NCBI GenBank assembly: GCA_045637805.1
Contig: JAZUAE010000012.1
Location: 62,001-126,000 of the forward strand
From: CAKVLG01 sp045637805
GTDB taxonomy: Bacteria; Bacillota; Clostridia; Christensenellales; UBA1242
Direction of reading: 5' to 3'
Length of the DNA: 64,000 nt
This document shows positions 23,585-34,000 of this stretch, one piece after another. The notes under the pieces were generated by a model. The model was not told the DNA's origin and searched no databases. It saw only the letters and a list, made by a program, of their open reading frames with translations. The position numbers and the translations under genes are program-made. Positions within the stretch are counted from its first letter, which is position 1. Every line of letters begins with the position of its first letter.

Positions 23585-24655
23585 ATGTCAAACTTACTAC
23601 TTTCAATTAGCGTTGGTGGAATTGTTGCTCTTTCTGTGCTTGGTGCAGCTATTATTGCAACAATCGTTGTTATTTTATGCTTAGTGCCACTTCGTTTGTG
23701 GTTTAGGGCGCTTATGAGTAGCGCGCATATACCTATGACAAAACTTGTCGGCATGAAAATGCGTAAGGTAAATGTTACTAATATCGTTTTGAATTATATC
23801 ACTGCTAAAAAGGCAGGTTTAAATATTACTCTTGAAGAACTCGAAACTCACTCTATGGCAGGTGGGGACATTGAACGTGTTGTAAAAGCTTTGGTTTCTG
23901 CAACAAGTGCAAACTTTGATTTGTCTATACAAACAGCTAAAGCTATCGACCTTGCAGGTCGTGACGTTTATCAGGCTGTTAGAACTTCAGTTGTTCCTAA
24001 AATTATAGAAACCCCAGAAATTTGCGCAATGGCTAAAGATGGTATCGAATTAAAAGTTAAAGCAAAAGTTACTGTTACATCAAATATGCACATGCAGATA
24101 TCTGGTGCTGGTGAGGAGACTATAATTGCAAGGGTTGGTGAGGGTATCGTTACAGCCGTTGGTTCTGCGGCAAATCACAAAATGGTAATTGAAAGCCCAG
24201 ACATTATATCTAACACAGTGCTTAGTAAGGGGCTTGATAGTGGCACAGCGTATGAAATTGTGTCAATCGACATTGCATCTGTTGATGTTGGTAGAAATAT
24301 AGGTGCCGAGCTTGATATTGCTGAGGCTGAGGCCGAAAAGAGAATTGCTCAGTCTAAAGCTGAAGAACGTAAATGTATGGCTATTGCTGCTGAAAACGAG
24401 ATGAAAGCAAAAGTTCAAGAAATGAGAGCATTAGTTGTTCAAGCTGAAGCTGAAGTTCCTAAAGCTCTTGCACGTGCCCTTGACTCTGGTAAGCTTTCAG
24501 CTATGGATTATTATGAATTGCAAAATCTAAAAGCAGATACTGCTATGAGAGCGGCTCTAGGTGCAGATGCTGAAAAACAAGATTCATCTGATGGTGACGG
24601 CGGAGGAAAACCTCCTCGTCCATTCTTTCCAGGCCGTTTTGGTGGAAATAATTAA
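23585..24655 (+). CDS. floA: Flotillin-like protein FloA
   Basis: A 356-residue flotillin of the FloA/YqfA family that scaffolds functional membrane microdomains. It has an N-terminal membrane hairpin (about 10-50), then the SPFH domain with KLVGMKMRKVN, AKKAGLNITLEELETHSMAGG and PEICAMAKDGIELKVKAKVT. The C-terminal coiled coil follows, with AEAEKRIAQSKAEERK and QAEAEVPKALARAL. A glycine/proline-rich tail ends the protein. GGAGG precedes the start. The stop and the next start share one base. Confidence 0.95.
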   Translation: MSNLLLSISVGGIVALSVLGAAIIATIVVILCLVPLRLWFRALMSSAHIPMTKLVGMKMRKVNVTNIVLNYITAKKAGLNITLEELETHSMAGGDIERVVKALVSATSANFDLSIQTAKAIDLAGRDVYQAVRTSVVPKIIETPEICAMAKDGIELKVKAKVTVTSNMHMQISGAGEETIIARVGEGIVTAVGSAANHKMVIESPDIISNTVLSKGLDSGTAYEIVSIDIASVDVGRNIGAELDIAEAEAEKRIAQSKAEERKCMAIAAENEMKAKVQEMRALVVQAEAEVPKALARALDSGKLSAMDYYELQNLKADTAMRAALGADAEKQDSSDGDGGGKPPRPFFPGRFGGNN

Positions 24656-25407
24656 TGACAACATTTATTCTTATTTTAATAATTACTTGTGGTTGCCTTG
24701 GCGCTTGCTGGGCAATTTTTCATGTGAAAAAACAAAAGAAGAATAAGGGTAACGCTGAAGTTGTTGAAACAAAGGCGGAGCCTGAAGCCACTGAAGACAA
24801 AAATGAAATAAAAGAGGATATAAAGCTTACTAAAAATAGTAAATTTAAAATTGTTAAGACTGCTACTCTTGCGCCAAAGATCGAGCGTGTGTTCCAAAAA
24901 GAAGAACACGAAACAGAAGAGGAGCCTGTGGTGACAATTAGGAATACTGAAGTAAAACCAAAAAAAGCTGTGGGTGGAGATGCTGCAAAAAGTATAGAAA
25001 GAGTCTTTTCTGGCAAAAAAGAAAGTGAAGAAGTAAAAGAAGAGATCAAATGTGAGCATAATGTAAAAACTGAACCTAAAAGAACTCCAAGTATAAGTGA
25101 TAGAATAGAGTTTAGAAATCATTTAGATGAGATTTATAAAGGTTTCGCTACCGGCGTAAAAAATAATTCGAATGTGGCATCTGAGATTGAAAAGTTGCAA
25201 AATGAGGAAATGGTAAAAAATGTAAGCACAACATTTTCTGATGTTAGAAGATCTAGTATGTTTGCAACATACTTTAATCAAGTCCAAATGGGTGACACTG
25301 AAGATAAAAAATCCAAAAAAATTAACATGAAAGATGTTGTTTTGGCTGATACAATCATGAATAGACCACGACTTTCAAAAAATTTTAAAAAAGTTGAGAA
25401 AAAATAA
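24655..25407 (+). CDS. Single-pass membrane protein with long charged tail, third gene of the floA operon
   Basis: A 250-residue protein with an N-terminal membrane helix (residues 3-24) and then a long, highly charged, low-complexity region rich in Lys and Glu (about 25-160). The short motif IERVF occurs twice (AKSIERVFSGKK and PKIERVFQKEE). The last 90 residues look folded and conserved-like (DEIYKGFATG, TTFSDVRRSSMFATYF). No known domain. Being fused to floA by an overlapping stop/start suggests a partner of the flotillin scaffold; that is inference. It ends in a weak hairpin before dnaG. Confidence 0.7.
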   Translation: MTTFILILIITCGCLGACWAIFHVKKQKKNKGNAEVVETKAEPEATEDKNEIKEDIKLTKNSKFKIVKTATLAPKIERVFQKEEHETEEEPVVTIRNTEVKPKKAVGGDAAKSIERVFSGKKESEEVKEEIKCEHNVKTEPKRTPSISDRIEFRNHLDEIYKGFATGVKNNSNVASEIEKLQNEEMVKNVSTTFSDVRRSSMFATYFNQVQMGDTEDKKSKKINMKDVVLADTIMNRPRLSKNFKKVEKK

Positions 25408-25426
25408 AGGATTTTCAAAATCTTTT
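25406..25426 (+). terminator. Weak hairpin between the floA operon and dnaG
   Basis: Nine-base-pair stem AAAGGATTT / AAATCTTTT with one G-T pair and a three-base loop. Only a short T run, inside the stem, so termination would be partial. Confidence 0.35.
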
Positions 25427-25466
25427 ACGAATATTAGAAGTGTATGAACTTTTTTGGGGGTAAACT

Positions 25467-27272
25467 TTGACTAACGGTTTTCCAAATGGTTTTATTGATG
25501 AACTAAAAGCAAAGAATGATATTGTGTCTGTTGTTTCAAGATATGTAACTCTTGAACGTAAAGGCAGAACTTTTTGGGGGAGATGTCCTTTCCATGGTGA
25601 AAAGACTCCCTCTTTTGCTGTAAACGAAAATGATCAGTTTTATCATTGTTTTGGTTGCCATGTGGGTGGTGATGTAGTTAAGTTTGTGCAGGAAATAGAA
25701 TCGATAGATTTTATGGACGCAATTAATCTTCTTGCTGAATGGGCGCACATGGAAGTGCCAAAGCTTAATCCAACTGATAATATTGCAATAGAAAAAAAGA
25801 AAAAGCAGAAAGAACGTTTGCAAAATTTAATGCGTGACGCTGCTGTGTATTATAATAAAAATTTAGCACTTGACGTGGCAAAACCTGCTAAAGATTATTT
25901 GGTTAAAAGACATGTAAATTCAGCCGTTGCGACAAAGTTTGGTTTAGGATATTCTCTCGGGTTTAATGAAGTTATTGAGCATTTATCAAAACTAGGTTAC
26001 TCTTTAGACGAGATGCTTTCTGCAGGAGTAGTTAAACAAAATGGTTCAGGCAGATACTATGATGCAGTTGCTGGCAGACTTGTATTTCCAGTAGTGGATA
26101 TTTATGGTAAAGTTATAGCCTTTTGTGGCAGAAGTTTGGATCAGAATGTGTCATTTGCAAAATATTTAAACACGGCTGAGACGCCTATTTTTAGTAAGGG
26201 TAAAACCCTTTTCGGTATAAACTTAGTTAAGAAGAAAAAACAAATTGAGCCTGTTGACTATATGATTGTTGTTGAGGGACACATGGACGTTGTATCTCTC
26301 CACAAGGCGGGGTTTGATACTGCAGTCGCAAGTATGGGTACAGCCTTAACTGAGGATCAGGCAAAACTCATTAAACGTATGTCGGATAGAGTCTTTATTT
26401 GTTATGATGGGGATTCTGCGGGTAAAAAAGCAACTCTTCGCGGCTTAGATATTTTGAAAAAGAATGGACTAGATGTTAAGGTTGTTTCAATGCCTGAAGG
26501 TATGGATCCAGATGATGTTATAAATAAGTATGGCGACGCAGGTTACAAAAAATGCTTAGATAGAGCCTTGCCGCTCGTTGAGTTTAAACTTAAGTATTTA
26601 CAAAAATTATATGATATGACCTCGCATGATGGAAAAGCTAAATACTTAGAAGATGCGTTAACAGTGCTTAAAGATTTAAGTGAGGTTGAATGTGAAGTTT
26701 ATATTGATTTAGTTTCTAAACTTAGTGATTGCAATAAAGATTTTATACGCAGACATTTAACCGGAAAAGCCGATGTTCAACCACAAGCGAATAAGGCGAA
26801 AGTTATTCCTGTTGAGGCGGAAAAGGTTATAGATTCAGGCTTGGTTAAAGCTGAAAAGACAATTCTATCTTGTATGGTGCACGCAAAACCATTTGTGGTA
26901 GATCAGGGTAATTTGGCGAGTCTTTTTACTGAAGATAGACGCGAATTCTATGAATTCTTGTATAATGCATTGAAAAACACTGTTGACTCTAAATCTCTTG
27001 TGCAAGAGTTTTACAATAAATTTAGCTCAGAATACAGTGATTCTGCTAGCGAAATTGTGAATTATTTATTAATATCGGGTCAAGAACAGTTCGATGGATT
27101 GGCATACAAAGATTCCATTTGGAAATTAGTTAATAATTACTATAAAAAACAAATAGATGAACTGAATAATGAAATTCAAGTGACAAGTGATACGTCAAAA
27201 CGCAGAGAATTAGCTGGTAAAGTAAAAGAAATTTTGGAAAAAATAAAAAATAAAAAGGTGGAAATTATATGA
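25467..27272 (+). CDS. dnaG: DNA primase
   Basis: A 601-residue primase that makes RNA primers for replication. Zinc finger C40, H43, C61, C64 of the CHC2 type; TOPRIM with VVEGHMDVVSLH at about 267-278 and DGDSAGKKA at about 313-321; and a helical C-terminal helicase-binding region. The TTG start gives the usual FIDELKAKNDIV beginning and has GGGGGT a few bases upstream; no ATG is available before the zinc finger. Its stop overlaps the rpoD start (ATGA), the classical primase-sigma coupling. Confidence 0.97.
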   Translation: MTNGFPNGFIDELKAKNDIVSVVSRYVTLERKGRTFWGRCPFHGEKTPSFAVNENDQFYHCFGCHVGGDVVKFVQEIESIDFMDAINLLAEWAHMEVPKLNPTDNIAIEKKKKQKERLQNLMRDAAVYYNKNLALDVAKPAKDYLVKRHVNSAVATKFGLGYSLGFNEVIEHLSKLGYSLDEMLSAGVVKQNGSGRYYDAVAGRLVFPVVDIYGKVIAFCGRSLDQNVSFAKYLNTAETPIFSKGKTLFGINLVKKKKQIEPVDYMIVVEGHMDVVSLHKAGFDTAVASMGTALTEDQAKLIKRMSDRVFICYDGDSAGKKATLRGLDILKKNGLDVKVVSMPEGMDPDDVINKYGDAGYKKCLDRALPLVEFKLKYLQKLYDMTSHDGKAKYLEDALTVLKDLSEVECEVYIDLVSKLSDCNKDFIRRHLTGKADVQPQANKAKVIPVEAEKVIDSGLVKAEKTILSCMVHAKPFVVDQGNLASLFTEDRREFYEFLYNALKNTVDSKSLVQEFYNKFSSEYSDSASEIVNYLLISGQEQFDGLAYKDSIWKLVNNYYKKQIDELNNEIQVTSDTSKRRELAGKVKEILEKIKNKKVEII

Positions 27273-28321
27273 TAAAACCTGAAAAATTAGATTTAGAGAT
27301 TCAAAAAATAATTGAGATCGGTAAAAAGAAAGGCGAACTTTCTATGGACGAAGTTGCCGAGCGCTTTTCAAAACTCAATATTGATGAAGTTGATGAAATA
27401 TTAAACCGCATTCAAGAGGCTGGTGTAACTCTTATTGAAAACAACGATCTTGACACCGATGCAGATATTGAAAGTTTGCTTACAAGTGAAGCAACCGACG
27501 ACCCTGTTAAAATCTATTTAAAGGATATCGGTAAAGTTCCACTTTTGACAATGCAAGAGGAAAAAGAACTTGCTATACGTATGAAAGAAGGCGACGAAGA
27601 TGCTAAAAGCAAACTTTCAGAAGCTAACTTACGTTTGGTAGTATCTATTGCTAAACGTTATGTTGGTAGAGGATTGTTATTTCTTGACCTTATCCAAGAA
27701 GGAAACTTTGGTTTGATGAAGGCTGTTGAAAAGTTTGACTATACAAAGCAGTTTAGATTTTCAACTTATGCTACTTGGTGGATTAGACAATCAATAACCC
27801 GTGCTATAGCTGACCAGGCAAGAGTAATTCGTATTCCTGTGCACATGGTTGAAACAATCAACAAACAAACAAGAATATCAAGACAACTCATGCAAAGATT
27901 TGGTCGTGAACCAACAACTGAAGAAATTGCAAAGGAAATGGGTGTTTCTGAAGAAAAAGTTAGAGACATACAAAAGATATCTCAAGATACAGTTTCACTT
28001 GATACGCCTGTTGGTGAAGAGGAAGATAGTAATCTTGGCACATTTATTCAAGACGAAACAGCAGCATCTCCAAGTGAGTCAGCTACAGTCATAATGTTAA
28101 AAGAACAGCTTTTGGAAGTTCTTAACACATTAACTCCACGTGAACAAAAAGTAATCATGCTTCGTTATGGTATTGACGATGGCCACCCAAGAACTCTTGA
28201 GGAGGTTGGTCGTGAATTTAATGTAACTCGTGAAAGAATACGTCAGATTGAGGCTAAAGCTCTTAAAAAATTAAGACACCCTTCAAGAAGTAAAAGATTA
28301 CGTGATTTCTTAGAGGATTAA
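27269..28321 (+). CDS. rpoD: Primary RNA polymerase sigma factor (sigma-70/SigA)
   Basis: A 350-residue housekeeping sigma factor. A short region 1.1 (ELSMDEVAERFSKL), region 1.2 with DPVKIYLKDIGKVPLL, region 2 with FLDLIQEGNFGLMKAVEKFDY and FSTYATWWIRQSITRAI, and region 4 with the HTH TLEEVGREFNVTRERIRQIE and a closing RLRDFLED are all intact. The AYATWW -10 recognition and RERIRQIEAKAL -35 recognition elements are standard, which fits the TTGACA/TATAAT-like promoters found in this window. Short length is common in Clostridia. Confidence 0.98.
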   Translation: MIKPEKLDLEIQKIIEIGKKKGELSMDEVAERFSKLNIDEVDEILNRIQEAGVTLIENNDLDTDADIESLLTSEATDDPVKIYLKDIGKVPLLTMQEEKELAIRMKEGDEDAKSKLSEANLRLVVSIAKRYVGRGLLFLDLIQEGNFGLMKAVEKFDYTKQFRFSTYATWWIRQSITRAIADQARVIRIPVHMVETINKQTRISRQLMQRFGREPTTEEIAKEMGVSEEKVRDIQKISQDTVSLDTPVGEEEDSNLGTFIQDETAASPSESATVIMLKEQLLEVLNTLTPREQKVIMLRYGIDDGHPRTLEEVGREFNVTRERIRQIEAKALKKLRHPSRSKRLRDFLED

Positions 28322-28322
28322 G

Positions 28323-28979
28323 ATGATAAAGAGCAAACGCTTGGAAAAAATTAATGACCTTATACCTCGTAGTAATTGTGTAATAGATGTTGGTTGTGAC
28401 CATGGCTACCTTGAGGAACTATTAATTAAGAGTGGAAAAGTGAAAAAGGTGATAGCTACTGATATAAGTAGTAAAAGTTTGCAAAAAACTGAAGTTAGGG
28501 CGAAAAAACTTAACATTTTGGACAAAATAGAACTTATATGTTGTGATGGATTACGTTTTAAAGGTCAAAGTAAGTCAAACCTCGCAATTATTGCTGGTAT
28601 AGGCGGAATTGAAACTGTGGACATAATAAAGAATAATACAATCAAAGAAGTAGATGAGTTTATTTTGTTACCAGTTCAAAATGCTGTTTATGTAAGAGAT
28701 TATTTAATTAAGAACAATTATAAAATAATTCACGATGAAACAATTTTTGAAAAAGGAAAGTTTTATAGTTTAATTTATTGTAAAAAATCAGATAGGTCAA
28801 ACTGGGACAATAAATATTTTGGACTTACCGACCTAAAAGAAAGAGGCGAGGATTTTCAAAAATTTGTTGAAAGAGAACTTAAAAATCTTAAATTTTTAGA
28901 CAACCCAAAACTTTTTGGTAAAAATCTATTTGAAAAACAAGAATATAGAAAAATGCTATTAAAAATAAAAGGAGAATAG
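28323..28979 (+). CDS. trmK: tRNA (adenine(22)-N1)-methyltransferase
   Basis: A 218-residue SAM-dependent methyltransferase of the TrmK family, which makes m1A22 in tRNA of Firmicutes. The N-terminal SKRLEKINDLIPRSNCVIDVGCDHGYLEELLIKSG contains the SAM loop DVGCDHGYL (residues 20-28). IIAGIGGIETVDII matches the family GMGG motif. The C-terminal part is a coiled-coil-like helix pair. It follows rpoD by one base, the usual Firmicutes order. Distances and motifs are all typical. Confidence 0.93.
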   Translation: MIKSKRLEKINDLIPRSNCVIDVGCDHGYLEELLIKSGKVKKVIATDISSKSLQKTEVRAKKLNILDKIELICCDGLRFKGQSKSNLAIIAGIGGIETVDIIKNNTIKEVDEFILLPVQNAVYVRDYLIKNNYKIIHDETIFEKGKFYSLIYCKKSDRSNWDNKYFGLTDLKERGEDFQKFVERELKNLKFLDNPKLFGKNLFEKQEYRKMLLKIKGE

Positions 28980-28981
28980 TT

Positions 28982-29668
28982 ATGCAAGATATTTTAAAGT
29001 ATCAAGATGTTGATTATAAAATCAAAAAAATAGAAGGCGAAATTCTTTCAAGTGAAAGTAGACAGAACGCTGGTAAGATGCAGCAATATTTAAAAGACTC
29101 ACAAAATAAAATTATGCAACTTGAAAATTCAAGTGGAAAAGTTGTAGAAACTTATAAAAAGGCAACAAAATTATATAATGATTTTGTGGATAAACTTTCA
29201 GAGTTAAATAAAAAAATTGAAGGTTCAACTTTAGAAAATATTGACGGTTTAAAAGAATTAGTTAGTAAATATTATGATATTCTATCTAAGCTTGAAAGAG
29301 AAATTTCAAGTTTATCAAATCAAATAAACAATATTAATAAAGATTTTGATAATGTAATGAAAAATGCAAGAACTGCGAGAAAAAATCTCGAGGTTTACAA
29401 AGAAGAATATAGCAAATTAAAGTCTTCAAAAGAGCCTGAAATTGCAGCACTTAAAAAAGAACTCGAGAACTTAAAAGCAAAAGTGAATCCAGAATTATTA
29501 AAAAAATATTTGGCTAAAAAAGAAGGCAAATTTCCTGTGTTTGTACCAGAAAAAGATGGTAGATGTGGTGGGTGTCGTATGGAGATACCGGGTAGTAAAT
29601 TAAATGAATTAACAAGTGGTGGACACATTGAATGTGAGAACTGTGGAAGGGTAATCTATAAGAAGTAA
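28982..29668 (+). CDS. Coiled-coil protein with C-terminal C4 zinc ribbon
   Basis: A 228-residue protein of the family with a long antiparallel coiled coil (about 1-170) and a C-terminal zinc ribbon. The ribbon has CGGCRMEIPGSKLNEL followed by IECENCGRVIYK, giving four cysteines in two CxxC knuckles. Relatives stand next to trmK in many Firmicutes and resemble the CdsZ/HP0958 group of nucleic-acid-binding proteins; a precise role is not established. In many genomes a Nif3/YqfO gene stands between; it is absent here. Last gene of the dnaG operon, followed by a terminator. Confidence 0.85.
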   Translation: MQDILKYQDVDYKIKKIEGEILSSESRQNAGKMQQYLKDSQNKIMQLENSSGKVVETYKKATKLYNDFVDKLSELNKKIEGSTLENIDGLKELVSKYYDILSKLEREISSLSNQINNINKDFDNVMKNARTARKNLEVYKEEYSKLKSSKEPEIAALKKELENLKAKVNPELLKKYLAKKEGKFPVFVPEKDGRCGGCRMEIPGSKLNELTSGGHIECENCGRVIYKK

Positions 29669-29674
29669 AAGAAA

Positions 29675-29702
29675 AAATCTAATGGTAACATTAGGTTTTT
29701 TT
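29675..29702 (+). terminator. Terminator of the dnaG-rpoD-trmK operon
   Basis: Stem AAATCTAATG / CATTAGGTTT with one T-G pair and a GTAA loop, then a T tract. Confidence 0.8.
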
Positions 29703-29741
29703 ATTGTTCATTTTTTGATAGCTAGACGCATAAAGTTTTAT

Positions 29742-30776
29742 ATGAAAAAGATTTTTAATGCAAGTCTTCTTATACTTAGTAGTATCATAGGCGTTGGTTT
29801 TATTAGTGGCAAAGAAATATATTCCTTTTATGCAAGGTTTGGTCTGTCGGGACTTATTTTTGGAATGATAACGGGAGTGTTATTTGCTTTTTGTATAGTG
29901 TATTTTTTGAACAATTCAAAAAACATTGAAGATATTTTTTATAAAGAAAAAACGCAAAATTGTGAAAAATTAAATGAAAAATGTTATCAAAACGATAAAA
30001 ATATTAAAATTAGTGCAATTTTTGAAAAAATGCTAAAAGTGATTTATGTAATTATTTCTGCGGTGATGATAAGTGGGTTTAGGTCGTTGTTTTTAAATTT
30101 TTTACCAGCGTTTATTGTTGAAATTTTGATATTTGTTATGCTTTTTGTTTTGATATTTGCACTGCAAAAAGAGATTAAAGGAATTGCTGTAATTTCGAAA
30201 ATTTTTATGCTTGTATTTTTTATTGTCTTTGCTGTAGTGTTTTTCTCAAATACTAGCTTGCTTACTTTGCGTTATGTTAGTGGTGTAAACAATTTATATT
30301 GTTTGTGTTTGGTTTTGTTTTATGTTTCGATGAATATTTTTACTTGTTTTACTCTTTTAATAAAGGTGGGGAAAAGTCTTAATAAAAAACAATCAATAAT
30401 TACTGGTGTAGTTTGTGGTTTTTTTATTTCAATTTTTATAGTTTTAAGTGTTCTTTTGTTATCTTTGTCTAGTGATTCTGTTGATATGCCTATACTTGAT
30501 ATTAGTGGAAGTGGTGTGGTTGGAACCGTTTATGTTTTAGTTGTTGTTTTAGGGTTGGTCACTACGCTTTTTTCTACATTGTATGGAGCAGTGATTGTTG
30601 GTGGAAAGAATGGCATAAAAACTAGAGGATATGTTATATATTTTAGTTACATTCTTTCAAGTTTTGGGTTTTCATCACTTATAAATTCTGTGTACCCTTT
30701 ACTAGGTTTTTTTACAATGCTTACGTTGATTGTTATTGTTCTTGTTGTTAAAAACCGCAAAATGTGTAAGAATTAA
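29742..30776 (+). CDS. YkvI-like membrane transporter
   Basis: A 344-residue protein with about ten membrane helices. It begins with a helix carrying SSIIGVGFISGKEI, where a broken first helix with GxGFxSGxE is the signature of the YkvI group, distant relatives of LeuT-fold amino acid transporters. The substrate is unknown. I chose the ATG at 29742, just before the first helix; an upstream in-frame GTG overlaps the dnaG operon terminator. No ribosome binding site precedes it, and CATAAA lies seven bases upstream, so it may be a further leaderless gene. Transcribed alone. Confidence 0.75.
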   Translation: MKKIFNASLLILSSIIGVGFISGKEIYSFYARFGLSGLIFGMITGVLFAFCIVYFLNNSKNIEDIFYKEKTQNCEKLNEKCYQNDKNIKISAIFEKMLKVIYVIISAVMISGFRSLFLNFLPAFIVEILIFVMLFVLIFALQKEIKGIAVISKIFMLVFFIVFAVVFFSNTSLLTLRYVSGVNNLYCLCLVLFYVSMNIFTCFTLLIKVGKSLNKKQSIITGVVCGFFISIFIVLSVLLLSLSSDSVDMPILDISGSGVVGTVYVLVVVLGLVTTLFSTLYGAVIVGGKNGIKTRGYVIYFSYILSSFGFSSLINSVYPLLGFFTMLTLIVIVLVVKNRKMCKN

Positions 30777-30954
30777 GTAGAAAAACACATATTTTTTGAT
30801 TAAATGACATATTTTTCTAAAGTTTGCCTCACACTAAAATTGACATGGTTTTTTGAGTGAATTGCAAGCAAAAATGGGTGATAATAGAGCTTATAAAAAA
30901 TAAAATATTTTTTTAATTTAAAACCTATAAATCGTTTGGAAAATTTTGCCTATT
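30777..30954. other. AT-rich intergenic stretch without recognised gene
   Basis: About 180 bases after the YkvI-like gene with no ORF, no clear hairpin terminator and no structured RNA I recognise. It contains a TTGACA and several A/T runs. Transcription of the transporter gene may end here without a strong hairpin. Confidence 0.5.
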
Positions 30955-30983
30955 TTGTTAGAATATTATTATATTAATATAAT
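30955..30983 (+). promoter_or_regulatory. Promoter of the 2500-residue surface protein gene
   Basis: TTGTTA, 17-base spacer, TATAAT. The -10 box overlaps the shared 12-bp palindrome. Confidence 0.6.
30970..30981. repeat. 12-bp palindrome TATATTAATATA, copy 3
   Basis: Overlaps the -10 box and is the centre of the longer perfect palindrome ATTATATTAATATAAT. Same 12 bases as at 14510-14521 and 15421-15432. Confidence 0.6.
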
Positions 30984-31020
30984 ATCGGGCAAAGTCTGCT
31001 CAAAAGATTAGGTGTAACAA

Positions 31021-34000
31021 ATGGCAAAAAGAATTAGAAAATCAACAAAGATAACAATAATATCCGTAGTGGTAGCACTAGTTGTGGTACTTGCAACTGT
31101 GTTAGCTGTACTTTTAACAAGAAACAACAAAGACTTTTTGACAGCAAGTCAAAGAGAATTTTTTGCTGCATTGCATTATAAAAACGCCTATTCATCTAAT
31201 CTTGAAAATAAGAGCTTAAACCTTGGCTCTGCAACCTTTGATAGTGTGGTAACTGTTTATGAAAATTATGCTGTTGTAAAAGAAGGTGGCACCTATAAAA
31301 TTCTTTCAATGAAGGAAGGTTACGCGGGTGAAAATACCGAACTTACTTTTGATGGCGTTGTTGCGATTGAAAATGATATCGTGGTTATAAAGTACAGTGA
31401 CAATTATTTTGTATACAAAATCAATTATGACAGTTCGGTTATAACAGAAACACTCCTTTATGGAGGTATTAGCCATGCTAAACTTTCAGGTGGTATTTTG
31501 ACACTCTATTACGATGCTCAAAAATTGCTTAAAGTTATTGATATCAACAATGATGATGTTCTTTTAGAAGAAAACAATGTCGTTGAATATTCAGTAAACA
31601 AAACGGGTATATCATTTGACAAAATTACTGTTAGTGCAGATAAAACTGAAGCTTGTCTCACATCAAATGTTTATCTTTTTGATAATGGCGTACTTACGAT
31701 TTATAAAAGTATTGAAACTGAGGCAACTGTAACGCTTAGCACAACAAGATATTTTATTGATGATGTTTATGTTAGCCTTGAAGATATAAACTTGCTTAGA
31801 CTTAGCGGGAACTATTTACTAACACAGAACTTTGAGGTTGTGTCAAGTATAGATGCAGATGTTGTTATAGGTACCAAAAATTATAAAATAACACAATCTG
31901 TTGAGTCACTAGTCACAAACAAAGAACTGAAACTTACGAGCAGTTTATACTTTGACTCTATCAAGACCGATGTTGATGGTTATGTATCGTTAATAGGTGA
32001 TAAAATTTCAGCTGATAAACAAATTGATTTTGACGATAGAACTGTGTATTACTATAATGAGAATTTTGAACTCTTAATTAGTTATGATTATGATGACTTT
32101 GGCGACTTATTAGATTACAAACAGGGTTTAGCTATCGCAAAAAATGGATTTATTGATGTTCTTGGAAAAGGCAACAGTGCAATAAATACAAAACTTGAAA
32201 GTCTAAATATTAATACGATTATTTTATCAAGTGATGAAAATATTGTGTTTGCAAAGAATGCAAGCCAAGTTTATGTTGTTAACATTAAAGATGCTAAAGT
32301 TTCTCAAATTTCAACTAAAGCAACAACGCTTGTTAATGGATATATGTTTGTTGAAAAAATAAGTAATGGAGTAAGCAAATATTTTCTTGTAAACGCAAAT
32401 GGAAAGTTAAAAGAAGTATCAAATATTTCAACTGATGAAAATTTGATTGCTTATAGCAAACTTTCTACTGGATATTACTTTCAAACCATTGATGCAGAAA
32501 AAGTTCGTTTAGTTAAATATGATGGCAGTGTATTAGTTGACAATGTTGAGGTGGACACCATTGGATATAGTTTAAGCAGTGATAAATCAACTGTTATTTT
32601 AACCGTGCAGAATGCTGACGGGGTTAAAGTTTTACGCAGCACTCTTCCAAAAGATGCTTTACTTCCAAATACTATTGATGAGATTATGATATACGGATTG
32701 ACTGGTACAAATGTAAGTCAAAATATTCCAGTATTTTCTTCAAGGAGTGGTACTGAAGATATATCAGTACAACGTATGGGCACAAATTACACTTCAGATG
32801 ATGCAGGCATAGAGATCAAAACAACCGGCACAAACATTGTTGTTGAAAGTTATGCAAAATATTTAATGACAAATATAAAACTAAGTCAATACAATGACAT
32901 GAATGGCCTAGTTGTTGATTATATTACCGATACGACAATCGCACCTGTAGATGTTGTTTCTTCTGAAAACTCTTTTGACGAATTAGGTGCTAAATTTGTT
33001 GAAATAACTAAAGAAGATAGGACATACTACGATGCGACTATTAACTACACTATGCGTGCACGTAATCTTAAGTATGAAATGCAAAATAATGAGACTGTAA
33101 CTGTTAAGTTTGCAAAAATTTACTATACAGATGTGTACAGTGAGACTACGATTTACAATGAAAATCCTATAGAGGCGTCAGCAAAAAGAGGATATATTTT
33201 TGACGGTTATTTCTTGAGTTATAATTCAGTTGATTATAGAGTGACAACAGGTACTATGCTTAATATCGATGATGGTATTAAAGGAGTTTTAATGCCAACA
33301 AACTCTGAAGATGATAACATTGAAACTGTTTATTCATTAAAGCCTATATTTACGCCTATTACATATGGTGTAAAATACATAGCGACTCCTAGTGATTCAA
33401 GTTTGTATCCTGGTCTGGCAGTTAATGGCAATAATGAAATACTTGATACAAAAGCCTATACTTATGACGCAGAGCAAGCTCTCTATGGTGAAACTTTCTA
33501 TAGTACTGGTTTAACTCAAATAGGTTGGACAACATCATCTACTGGTACAACTGTAGAGTATGAACTCGGTGAAAATGTTACGGATCTTTCTTACGAAAAC
33601 GGTGATATAGTAAACTTGTATGCAGTTTGGGCATACAATACTTATAAAATAATTTTTAATGCAAATATAAATTCTGGTGAAAGCGTTTTTGAAGATAATG
33701 GATATAGTTATACTCAAAGAAATCAAACTATAACCATGTTAGACTCAGAATTAAGTGTGCCAAAATTATACGCATTCTCAGAGGAACTTGGGTATATGGA
33801 CATGATTGCTTGGTCTGCGTATAGTGATGGATTGTATCCATTTGTAATAGGTAAAGAATTCTTTGACGAAGTGGAAAATGGATCAGTTTATACTAAAAAT
33901 CTTGTTTCAGATGAGGGGGAAACAAGGGAGTATGAAGTGTTTGTATTTGCGATATATAATCGTGAAAATCCTATAACAGCAAACTTTACATATAGCAGTA

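Noticed and set aside
30777..31020. A structured RNA or riboswitch in the largest intergenic gap
   Set aside because: Apart from the promoter and palindrome I found no stable stems or known motifs; the sequence is mostly A/T runs.
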